Shown piece after piece: positions 27,801 through 32,912 of a stretch of 64,000 nt of DNA. How positions within the stretch are numbered: position 1 is the stretch's first letter; each line of letters begins with the position of its first letter. The position numbers and the translations under genes were made by a program. Source of the DNA: Cladorhizidae sp. MBARI D1340-BT2 (lineage: Eukaryota > Porifera > Demospongiae > Poecilosclerida > Cladorhizidae); the NCBI GenBank assembly GCA_028752905.1, contig JAQNBH010000005.1, positions 5,252,812 through 5,316,811 of the forward strand. Reading direction: 5' to 3'. Below the pieces are notes generated by a model. It saw nothing but the letters and a program-made list of their open reading frames with translations. It made no database searches and was not told the DNA's origin.

Positions 27801-29863
27801 ATGGTTGTTCACTGATGGTTGTTCACTGATGGTTGTTCACTGATGGTTGTTCATTGATGGTTGTCCACTGATGGTTGTTCACTGATGGTTGTTCACTGAT
27901 GGTTGTCCACTGATGGTTGTCCACTGATGGTTGTTCACTGATGGTTGTCCACTAATGGTTGTTCACTGATGGTTGTTCACTGATGGTTGTTCACTGATGG
28001 TTGTTCACAGATGGTTGTTCACTGATGGTTGTTCACTGATGGTTGTTCACTGATGGTTGTTCACTGATGGTTGCTCACTGGTGGTTGTCCCACTGATGGT
28101 TGTTCACTGATTGTTGTTCACTGATGGTTGTTCACTGATGGTTGTTCACTGATGGTTGCTCACTGATGGTTGTCCACTGATGGTTGCTCACTGATGGTTG
28201 TTCACTGATGGTTGCTCACTGATGGTTGTTCACTGATGGTTGTTCACTGATGGTTGTCCACTGATGGTTGTCCACTGATGGTTGTCCACTGATGGTTGTC
28301 CACTGATGGTTGTCTACTGATGGTTGTCCACTGATGGTTGTTCACTGATGGTTGTTCACTGATGGTTGTTCACTGATGGTTGTTCACTGATGGTTGTCCA
28401 CTGATAGTTGTTCACTGATGGTTGTTCACTGGTGGTTGTCCACTGATGGTTGTTCACTGATGGTTGTTCACTGATGGTTGTCCACTGATAGTTGTTCACT
28501 GTTGGTTGTCCATTGATGGTTGTTTTTGTTTTGTTTTCTTCTTGTTGCTTGTTTAGGATCCCGAAATTCCGTGCCCGAGTGTTACGCACGTTCTAACATC
28601 CTTGGCACGGAAAGTGGGAACTGTGGTACTCGTAACGGGCAGTTTGTGGCATGTGATCCTGAGCATGCTCAGTGTGGACAGGTGATGTGTGATGGAGGAG
28701 ATTTCCAGAGAAAAGAAGTCTCAGTGTTTGTGACACCAAGGAGTCGTACAATAATAGTTGGATCGTCTTCAGCAACGTGCAAAACCTTCAGCAACTCTCC
28801 TACTTCTGACACTGTCAACCCGGGCCTTGTTCCAGATGGAGTCAAATGTGGGAATCAGTCTGTATGTTGGAGCAGGAACCCTACCTGTATTTTTGTCGTA
28901 ATGCTTAGAACATGCAGCAATAACTATTGGGAGTGGCTATCATTGATGTTTCTTGCTTGTGGGCTGTGTTTGCAGCTGTGTGTGTCACAGACTTGTACAG
29001 CCATCTCTGCTCTGGACTATGTACAACCATGTCCACTGGGACGTAGTGGACAGACCTGTGCTGATGCTGGGGTAAACTTCCCTTTGTGTACCTTGACCTC
29101 TGTCTGATCTTCCCCCCCCCTTCCCCCCTTTAGTTGTGCAACAACCTCAACCAGTGTTCCTGCCATGTTGGCTTTACCGGTGACTCTTGTGAACAGCTCA
29201 CAGGCACTCCAGGTGGCAGGGCAGGTGATGTCCATGACTGATAAATTCTGTGTGTGTGTGTGTGACAGTAGTTTCATAATTATTCCACAGGAGTTGTAGC
29301 TGGTGCAGTTATTGGTACACTTCTGTCACTGTCATTGGCTATCTTTGTGGCAGTAGTTGTAGCTGTATTCTTGAAGTCCAGGAAGAGAAAGTCCACACTG
29401 CCTGCAGTTCAAGGCCAGGGTGTTACAAAACAAACTGGAAAACATGCCAACTCACGGACAGAGTCCAACAACTATAGTCTCCGGGATTCCACCAAGAACA
29501 CAAAGACTGTGAATGTTATCAGACCTTCAGCCCCACCCAAAGGAGGGTGTATTCCCCCGCCAACTGGTCGAAGCTTGAGGCCTGCGCCATCTCCATCTAA
29601 AGCAGCTCCCACTACAAGGAGTGCCCCCCATCCACGTCCCTCGAACCCTCCCCCTCGTCCGACTAAGCCGCCACCATCAGGTACATAATGTTTTGACTCG
29701 ACAGTATCTTTATTATTATTTTTTTTAAATTTGCACAGCTGCTCAGAAACCTAGCAAATTGCAGCAGCAATGCCTCCCATCTAATATCGCACCTTCAGCT
29801 TCTTCTAGAAAGTCGCTTCCCCCACAAAAGAAGCCTATGGCTCCTGCTCGAAGACAGTTCTAG
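726..29863 (+). CDS. ADAM metalloprotease-disintegrin gene A (12 exons, 5'-partial)
   Basis: Membrane-anchored ADAM protease of the metzincin class, expected to cleave cell-surface or matrix proteins. Twelve exons with GT-AG borders join into one frame of 688 codons plus stop. Domains in order: prodomain end and start of the catalytic domain (exons 1-3), catalytic domain (exons 4-6) with zinc site [12 protein letters not shown] and a Met-turn CLM, disintegrin (exons 6-7), ADAM cysteine-rich (exons 8-9), EGF-like (exon 10), transmembrane helix plus basic stop (exon 11), and a proline-rich tail with [10 protein letters not shown], a likely SH3 ligand (exons 11-12). The disintegrin loop reads [10 protein letters not shown], so there is no RGD. 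Signal peptide and most of the prodomain must lie left of the window. All catalytic zinc ligands are present, so an active enzyme is expected (inference). Introns are bloated with transposons and minisatellites. Gene B downstream is a tandem paralogue. Confidence 0.93.
902..967 (+). CDS. ADAM gene A exon 2 (catalytic domain start)
   Basis: Encodes [14 protein letters not shown], the first beta strand of ADAM catalytic domains (typical pattern YVELVLVxDxxQ). Acceptor ccccgcag, phase 0 at both ends, donor GTCTGT. Confidence 0.88.
968..2032. other. Intron sequence, no gene seen
   Basis: Intron 2 of gene A. It contains a short TG/CG dinucleotide run near 1130-1155. No coding or mobile-element signature was recognised. 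Confidence 0.6.
2033..2189. mobile_element. Palindromic MITE, copy 1 (unexpanded)
   Basis: Inverted ends ctttcttgatattgacttaa and (reverse complement of the right end) ctttcttgatgctcaactta enclose a single gatgaaggttagagcatctag core. Related copies lie at 31277-31387, 31712-40846 and 48843-49166. No transposase is present, so it is a non-autonomous DNA element by structure. Superfamily is not determined. Confidence 0.7.
2190..2610. other. Intron sequence, nothing recognised
   Basis: AT-rich unique-looking intron DNA of gene A with no coding pattern. Confidence 0.55.
2615..2945. repeat. Dispersed repeat family R1, copy 1
   Basis: Shares gagctccataaattctg, tgtgctctcttttga, cccaagttat and tggtcaagc blocks with 54565-54970 and 56690-57010. 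Its end folds back: gtggtcaagcacgtgg pairs with the inverted copy ending at cgcttgaccaca. Likely a non-autonomous DNA transposon relic. Confidence 0.7.
2946..4178. other. Intron sequence with minor tandem repeat
   Basis: No gene recognised. Around 3440-3535 a phrase with tcatggggt and gatctgccc is repeated about three times. A poly-C run lies near 4060. Confidence 0.55.
4179..4776. mobile_element. PIF/Harbinger-type element, 598 bp, with TAA target duplication
   Basis: Left end AGGCCGGGTTCACAATATGA and the reverse complement of the right end, AGGCTGGTCACAATATGATG, are imperfect inverted repeats. They are flanked by TAA at 4176-4178 and 4777-4779. PIF/Harbinger elements characteristically make 3-bp TWA duplications. 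A MADF/Myb-SANT-like exon lies inside, as in the second gene of this superfamily. No DDE transposase fits in 598 bp, so it is non-autonomous or internally deleted. Confidence 0.8.
4417..4522 (+). pseudogene. MADF/Myb-SANT-like exon inside the Harbinger element
   Basis: An open stretch between an acceptor (gatgtttctag) and a donor (GTAACT) encodes [20 protein letters not shown] followed by AWKEVA, the pattern of MADF DNA-binding domains. In PIF/Harbinger transposons the companion Myb-like protein helps the transposase reach nucleus and DNA (family knowledge). Only about 35 residues are present, so it is a fragment of that second gene. Confidence 0.65.
4777..5056. other. Intron sequence, nothing recognised
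   Basis: Unique-looking intron DNA between the Harbinger and Tigger elements, ending in a short TA repeat. Confidence 0.5.
5348..5816 (-). pseudogene. HIRAN-domain protein pseudogene
   Basis: The reverse strand from 5816 reads [12 protein letters not shown], then [15 protein letters not shown], then after a break a HIRAN-like domain: [55 protein letters not shown] domains bind DNA ends or stalled forks in helicases such as HLTF, but here the domain stands alone at about 100 residues. A 25-bp tandem duplication at about 5649-5698 (two copies of ccacacttctttgtaca plus flank) shifts the frame after [19 protein letters not shown]. The gene lies between the two Tigger ends and reads against the transposase, so it may be transposon cargo or a host gene caught by chance. 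Confidence 0.7.
5860..7845 (-). mobile_element. LINE (jockey/CR1-type non-LTR retrotransposon), 5'-truncated and decayed
   Basis: Reverse-strand fragments in several frames follow the order of a non-LTR reverse transcriptase: [79 protein letters not shown] (catalytic FADD), then the 3' part [13 protein letters not shown] and [10 protein letters not shown]. There is no endonuclease domain. A T-rich stretch at about 5863-5895 may be the remnant of its poly-A tail. It interrupts the Tigger element; many frameshifts make it inactive. Confidence 0.85.
7838..8496 (+). pseudogene. Tigger/pogo-type DDE transposase, 3' half
   Basis: Starts inside the catalytic core with FMDNADCHP and [16 protein letters not shown], which match the second catalytic Asp region of DDE_1 (Tigger/jerky-like) transposases. 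[18 protein letters not shown] follows. A second open stretch (8143-8496) gives the acidic C-terminal tail with [14 protein letters not shown] and [13 protein letters not shown]. Frames break between the two parts and the N-terminal DNA-binding half is gone. Confidence 0.8.
8982..9053 (+). CDS. ADAM gene A exon 3
   Basis: Encodes [20 protein letters not shown], the helix of ADAM catalytic domains that usually reads xALxIANxVD. Acceptor ctatattgcag, donor GTAAGT, phase 0 both sides. It sits 145 bases after the Tigger element. Confidence 0.9.
9364..9381 (+). promoter_or_regulatory. Primer-binding site of the gypsy element (tRNA-Leu-like)
   Basis: TTGTGTCAGAAGTGGGTT matches 15 of 18 bases of the usual tRNA-Leu primer site TGGTGTCAGGAGTGGGAT, recalled from family knowledge. 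It lies two bases after the inferred 5' LTR end. Confidence 0.6.
9515..9873 (+). pseudogene. gag remnant of the gypsy element
   Basis: Two overlapping frames carry gag-like capsid sequence: [20 protein letters not shown] in the first, then [20 protein letters not shown] and [19 protein letters not shown] in the second. The shift between frames near 9630-9700 shows a frameshift mutation. Related capsid proteins package the element RNA. Confidence 0.6.
10240..13200 (+). pseudogene. pol remnant of the gypsy element (PR-RT-RH-INT)
   Basis: Fragments in several frames: protease CLDSGAAIS near 10270; RT near 11150-11330 ([33 protein letters not shown]), the RT thumb at 11491-11705 ([15 protein letters not shown]), RNase H at 11713-12246 ([41 protein letters not shown]), integrase at 12280-13000 ([48 protein letters not shown]) and an integrase tail to about 13200. 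At least ten stops or shifts and a run of about 18 G near 12030 interrupt it. The same family left a fragment at 52025-52262. Confidence 0.8.
13655..13810 (+). repeat. 3' LTR of the gypsy element
   Basis: Begins TGTAACATTG directly after a purine-rich tract and ends GCTAACGTACA. gactagcaagttgctaac repeats near the inferred end of the 5' LTR at 9334-9351 with one change. Confidence 0.5.
13811..15060. repeat. Minisatellite with ~32-bp unit and higher-order variants
   Basis: About 40 irregular copies of ggtggtgaataggttcagag plus tggttcctggta. Some units lack aatagg or carry agcata inserts, and these variants recur in blocks (for example agtgaataattatggttcct near 14300 and 14620), a sign of higher-order duplication. 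The array starts directly after the gypsy 3' LTR. Confidence 0.95.
15061..15422. other. Intron sequence, nothing recognised
   Basis: Spacer between two tandem arrays in intron 3 of gene A. Confidence 0.5.
15423..15890. repeat. TTG/CTG-rich minisatellite
   Basis: Repeats of tcattgttgctgttgttc in 15- and 18-base variants. All units are multiples of three, so both strands stay open and give Leu/Phe-rich or Thr/Met/Arg-rich translations. No gene signature supports these as proteins. Confidence 0.95.
15891..16917. other. Intron sequence with short TCTA repeat
   Basis: A tcta/atct microsatellite lies at about 16475-16550. No coding pattern was recognised. Confidence 0.55.
16918..17084 (+). CDS. 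ADAM gene A exon 4 (catalytic domain)
   Basis: Encodes [20 protein letters not shown] and [20 protein letters not shown], the strand and helix that follow the xIANxVD helix in ADAMs. Acceptor tgtatag at 16911-16917 is preferred over cag at 16924-16926 because it supplies LYQ, which family members have here. Ends in phase 2, donor GTACGT. Confidence 0.9.
17085..18198. repeat. Intron with two degenerate tandem repeats
   Basis: A GT microsatellite sits at about 17103-17121. At about 17310-17575 the phrase tataacccctagtgttagg recurs about ten times with drift. At about 17690-18085 tacagaacatggtaagg recurs about fifteen times, also degenerate. Both look like old minisatellites. Confidence 0.7.
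18199..18365 (+). CDS. ADAM gene A exon 5 (zinc-binding site)
   Basis: Encodes [18 protein letters not shown] and then [15 protein letters not shown], the complete HExGHxxGxxHD zinc-binding motif with catalytic Glu. Acceptor tttaacag, donor GTGCGT, ends in phase 1. All metal ligands are intact. Confidence 0.95.
18366..19179. other. Intron sequence; a possible transposase scrap
   Basis: Mostly unrecognised. At about 18682-18790 one frame reads [20 protein letters not shown], which resembles acidic N-terminal segments of transposase genes, but it is too short to assign. Confidence 0.4.
19180..19690. repeat. Diverged direct repeat left of the copia element
   Basis: Aligns in the same orientation with about 23415-23960 on the far side of the copia element: shared gggcagttgatag, gacacaa, tagatttg(c/t)tgttct and ggcaaactta blocks in the same order. 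By eye identity is perhaps 60-65 percent, so it is older than the element between. Confidence 0.6.
19821..20132 (-). repeat. 3' LTR of the copia element
   Basis: 312 bp, + strand TGTTGGAAAG to CTCTCCAACA. Shares gctatatgaaagaagt and gctatccaaacattggtatt with the other LTR. Confidence 0.8.
20276..22965 (-). pseudogene. gag-pol of the copia element
   Basis: From the right: start ATG near 22961 with [14 protein letters not shown], a frameshift, then [16 protein letters not shown] (copia gag start), [17 protein letters not shown], zinc knuckle [14 protein letters not shown], protease [13 protein letters not shown] (catalytic DSG), [29 protein letters not shown] (pre-integrase), integrase [20 protein letters not shown] and [24 protein letters not shown], then [22 protein letters not shown] and [18 protein letters not shown]. 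The RT stops about 90 residues in. Many stops and shifts separate these pieces. Confidence 0.88.
23075..23090 (-). promoter_or_regulatory. Copia-type primer-binding site (internal initiator tRNA-Met)
   Basis: On the reverse strand, GGTTATGGGCACAGTC directly follows the 5' LTR. Copia primes from an internal part of initiator tRNA-Met, whose complement contains GGTTATGGGCCCAG; this differs by one base. GGTTATGG also directly follows the other LTR at 19813-19820. Confidence 0.65.
23091..23414 (-). repeat. 5' LTR of the copia element
   Basis: 324 bp, + strand TGTTAGAAAA to CCAACCAACA, pairing with 19821-20132. Confidence 0.8.
23415..23960. repeat. Diverged direct repeat right of the copia element
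   Basis: Partner of 19180-19690. It begins right at the LTR edge, so the boundary between this repeat and the LTR needs an alignment. Confidence 0.6.
23961..25477. other. Intron sequence, nothing recognised
   Basis: End of intron 5 of gene A. Short CA runs lie near 24084-24112 and GT runs near 24838-24862; tgatgtgattgagtatca-like phrases repeat near 25100-25160. No coding pattern. Confidence 0.5.
25478..25707 (+). CDS. ADAM gene A exon 6 (Met-turn and disintegrin start)
   Basis: Begins [18 protein letters not shown], which carries the Met-turn below the zinc site, then WSSCS, then [16 protein letters not shown], the canonical disintegrin start. Acceptor ggttttcag, donor GTGAGT, phase 1 in and phase 0 out. 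Confidence 0.95.
25916..26198 (+). CDS. ADAM gene A exon 7 (disintegrin domain)
   Basis: Begins [20 protein letters not shown] and continues [16 protein letters not shown], the dense cysteine pattern of ADAM disintegrins. The integrin loop reads [14 protein letters not shown], with ECD rather than RGD. It then passes into the cysteine-rich domain ([27 protein letters not shown]). Donor GTAAAT at 26199 is chosen because it keeps the frame into exon 8. Confidence 0.93.
26222..28520. repeat. 14-bp minisatellite filling intron 7 of gene A
   Basis: About 160 copies of ctgatggttgttca with common tt/ct/cc variants before the final ca. It starts just after exon 7 and ends about 35 bases before exon 8, so the intron is almost all repeat. 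Confidence 0.97.
28557..28861 (+). CDS. ADAM gene A exon 8 (cysteine-rich domain)
   Basis: Encodes [20 protein letters not shown], matching ADAM_CR (xxACYExxNxxGxxxGNCG), then [13 protein letters not shown] and [12 protein letters not shown]. Acceptor is a long pyrimidine tract ending gtttag, donor GTATGT, phase 1 in and 0 out. Confidence 0.94.
28976..29071 (+). CDS. ADAM gene A exon 9
   Basis: Encodes [11 protein letters not shown] and [14 protein letters not shown], the end of the cysteine-rich domain. Exactly 32 codons, phase 0 both ends, acceptor gtttgcag, donor GTAAAC. Confidence 0.9.
29134..29224 (+). CDS. ADAM gene A exon 10 (EGF-like)
   Basis: Encodes [20 protein letters not shown], an EGF-like half-module as found before the membrane helix of ADAMs. 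Acceptor cccctttag, donor GTGATG, ends in phase 1. Confidence 0.9.
29291..29680 (+). CDS. ADAM gene A exon 11 (membrane helix and tail)
   Basis: Encodes [20 protein letters not shown] plus VVVAVF as the transmembrane helix, then KSRKRK as stop-transfer signal, then a cytoplasmic tail rich in Pro, Ser and Lys ending [13 protein letters not shown]. Acceptor ttccacag, donor GTACAT. Confidence 0.93.
29739..29863 (+). CDS. ADAM gene A last exon
   Basis: Encodes [11 protein letters not shown] to [10 protein letters not shown] then TAG. Acceptor ttgcacag. No AATAAA is close; ATTAAA at 30222-30227 is a possible poly-A signal. Confidence 0.9.
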
Positions 29864-31276
29864 GGCGTGGCTCCAGGAGGAACACTTTATTTTGACTTTT
29901 GTTATTGAATGTAATCATTCCTGTTGGCTAAAATTATTGTTTGTACTTCACGACTAGACAACATGCTGTTTTGTGCAAAAGGGTTCTTTTCTTTCCAAAC
30001 TTCAGTGGGTGTCAAGAATGTAAGAGTGTAAGCTCACAAGGAGTTATTGGTTATCATTGGCGCTAACTCCTAGCATACTAACATAATTGGCATTTATAAT
30101 AATTATTGTACACTGATATTTGTCTCCTTGCTTGGAGGTGGGGGAGTGGGTGTTCCGTATATCCAGATTTCAATGCATAGTGGTGCTGAAGCCCACTTGG
30201 AAAGACTTGTGGCTTCTCTATATTAAAATATGCTGCAACACATCCTGGTGACCGGCGCATCCTGGAGACCGGCACATCCTGGAGACCGGCACATCCAGGA
30301 GACTGTGATAGTTACAATTCCCCTTAGATCTAGATCTGCCCCTGATGGGAGTTAGCAAAGTTATTCAGCCTTCACAGCAATTCAGCCTGCTGATTATGGC
30401 CATACTTGATGCATGCTGAGCATGCATAAACCAAACAGTTCCAGTGGGTGTTCTGGTGTTGGCTCATATCACAGTTTCAAGTTGATGTTTGAGTTAACTT
30501 AAGCTAGTCTCCATGTTGCTCACACACCCTTGAAGGCAAAGCAAATCTAGAAGTATCTATGATGCCGAGGAAAAGAAAAATAGGGAAAAAGTGAAGGTGA
30601 ATGCCAGCATTGAATGTATTTTCTGATAAAACATGACAGTGCAAACTAGATATAAAAATACATGTTTGTGTGTGAAGACATACACAATGCACACATACAG
30701 TGTTAGAAAGTACACAGAAAATTTGACAGAAGAGGCCTTGAAATGGCTGTCGGAGTATTCCCATCCTAAGTATGATATATGGCCATCACTTGCAGCAGTC
30801 TGTAGGGAGACATTTATCTGGGAGTTATCATTTATCACAATTTTCTAGGATGGCGACATTCCTACAAAAAAAAGGTATCTTGCTTAGGCACTGGGTTGCT
30901 AAGGAGATTAGTATGTGTGTTTCAAGTGAGTGCTGCTGCAGGTGTTGAAGATTGAGCCAAAGGTATCCTTTTCACTTAAAAGAAGTGTATCAGATGCCAT
31001 CAAATGTGTACCATGTAAAACATTTTTACTCCCATCCTCACCAATCTTCCTGTATGCTCCCATCCTCACCAATCTTCATGTAAGGTGTGTAACATTATTA
31101 TCCCATCCTCACCAATCTTCTTGTATTGTGCGTATGCCAGAAGGATACACACTACCTGGAAATTGAGCTCTCTGATTGTAAGTGACCTGATGATGCAACT
31201 TCCCAGACATCAAAACGTCTATAATTTCTTTTAAATCAACCATCCTCCAGCATCATCAGTTGACATAACGTAGATA
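29864..31276. other. 3' UTR and intergenic, small repeats only
   Basis: About four copies of a 17-18-bp phrase with catcctggagaccggca lie at about 30240-30305, and three copies of cccatcctcaccaatcttc at about 31030-31125. No gene recognised. Confidence 0.6.
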
Positions 31277-31387
31277 CATGTCTCAATAATCAACTTGAAA
31301 TCTACTCACTCAACTTTTCGTCTTTCATGATGAAGGTGCTAGATGCGAGAGCAAATTTCAAGTTAATTATTGAGAAAGTCTTTGTAC
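31277..31387. mobile_element. Palindromic MITE, copy 2 (unexpanded)
   Basis: Ends tctcaataatcaacttgaaa and (reverse complement of right end) tctcaataattaacttgaaa enclose catgatgaaggtgctagatg. Same family as 2033-2189 and 48843-49166. Confidence 0.75.
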
Positions 31388-31711
31388 ATATTTAGGTATT
31401 TTTAACACTCATTGCAACTGTTGTTGCCACGATTAACAATTGATATAGTTTTTGACTAATCTTTATCAGAACTTTAAAAAAATAGAACTACTATTACTCA
31501 TCACTACTACATGTACGAATTGTGAATCTGTGGAACTGTCTTCCAGTAAGTCTTCCACCATGTCCTGGTGCAGCTAACTATAAGCAGAATGGCTTCATTT
31601 TATCTGAGTTACAGATGAAGTGGTATTGATTGGGTCAAGTAGCTTGATTGTTGAAGAATTACAATCATGGCAACCACAGTTGCAATGTGTGTAAAACACA
31701 CTAAATATGTA
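31388..31711. other. Intergenic, nothing recognised
   Basis: AT-rich DNA between two MITE copies. Confidence 0.5.
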
Positions 31712-31750
31712 CAATTAACTTGAAATTTACCCGCTCAACATTTTGGCTAG

Positions 31751-31938
31751 AGACTCTAGCCTCGATACTCTAGCCTTCATACTCTAGCCTCAATACTCTA
31801 AGCCTTGATACTCTCGCCTTGATACTCTTGCCTCGATACTCTAGCCTCGATACTCTAGCCTTCATACTCTGGCCTCGATACTCTAGCCTCGATACTCTAG
31901 CCTTCATACTCTAGCCTTCATACTCTAGCCTTGATACT
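31751..31938. repeat. 14-bp minisatellite, left part
   Basis: Units of atactctagccttg with g/c variants. It stops at atact (31934-31938), the target duplication of the gypsy insertion, and resumes at 40357. Confidence 0.93.
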
Positions 31939-32679
31939 TGTGAGAAAGGCGAACCCTCTTCCCACTCTAGGAATATTACTTCCTAACAATATAATTCTTC
32001 AGAAGAAGTCTCAGCACAACTTCTCTTTCCAGGTTAGCTTTCTTTGACGCCCAGACCTTACTATTGCTTCTCTCTCACAATAGCCTTATCTAGACCAAGT
32101 ATATAATCAACCAGAGTCTTCTCTCTCTCTCTAGACCTCTGCCCTCCTTTTCTGTATAAGGTAAGTTGATTATAATCAACAATAACAAAATGATGTACAC
32201 GACCACAACGTTTATCAATCATCATTACTCCTATTGTTTTCTACCGAATTATATATGTATTACACAGAGCCAGGTCAGCTCAGTTCCTAGTCTCTCTTCA
32301 GTTCGTTGAGGAGTTAGTTTGTTGAGGGGCTTTCCTTCTTTCTCCCGGCTTGTTGATTACTCCTTCTCCTGCTCTCATTTCTTTCGAAGTCTCTTGTTCT
32401 TTCATAGGCATCCGGTTTCTCTTGTTTTGTGCCTAGGATCACATTCTCCTCAGAGACTGATCTGACCAATCAGGAGTTGCTTTTTCTAACCAATCAGGGG
32501 TCTCTGCTGTTGAAGTGGGATGATCCATAGTTGCGGTTTTGGTTCTGAGTTGGTGGGTGTCTCCTGCCACTTGTGGGTGTGTAGTTTGTAAATGTGGTTG
32601 TGTACTGTCTACCTCGCCTGATGTGTTTCCCCTCTAACAGCTTCCTCTCTTCTAACAGCTGTCAGGGCTTTCTCTGGCA
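31939..32679 (-). repeat. 3' LTR of the Gmr1-like element
   Basis: 741 bp, + strand TGTGAGAAAGG to TTTCTCTGGCA. It matches 39637-40356 almost throughout with a few substitutions and short indels, for example cctcgcctgatgtg against cccgtg near 32615. Confidence 0.95.
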
Positions 32680-32692
32680 CTCCCCCTTCCTC
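32680..32692 (-). promoter_or_regulatory. Polypurine tract of the Gmr1-like element
   Basis: On the reverse strand GAGGAAGGGGGAG directly precedes the 3' LTR, as needed for plus-strand DNA priming. Confidence 0.85.
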
Positions 32693-32904
32693 TAGCCGAG
32701 AGTCAAACTCTCGAGATAAGCCATCAGCATTCCCATTATCCTGGTTTGTGAGTGATATCAAATTTAAATGGTTGAAGCTTTAGGGCCCATCTTGCTAATC
32801 TTCCATGCATGTCTTTCATGTGGTTTAGCTGGACTAATGGGTTGTGGTCAGTTTGTATCTGGAATGGTACACTAAACTCGATAACGTTTTACACCCTCTC
32901 TCTA
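32693..32904 (-). pseudogene. RNase H end of the Gmr1-like pol, cut off by the hAT
   Basis: The reverse strand reads IQTDHNPLVQL, then GRLARWALKLQPFKFDI, the typical end of gypsy RNase H, followed after a shift by ADGLSRE. The part upstream continues at 35431 on the other side of the hAT. Confidence 0.85.
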
Positions 32905-32912
32905 CTGTAGAG

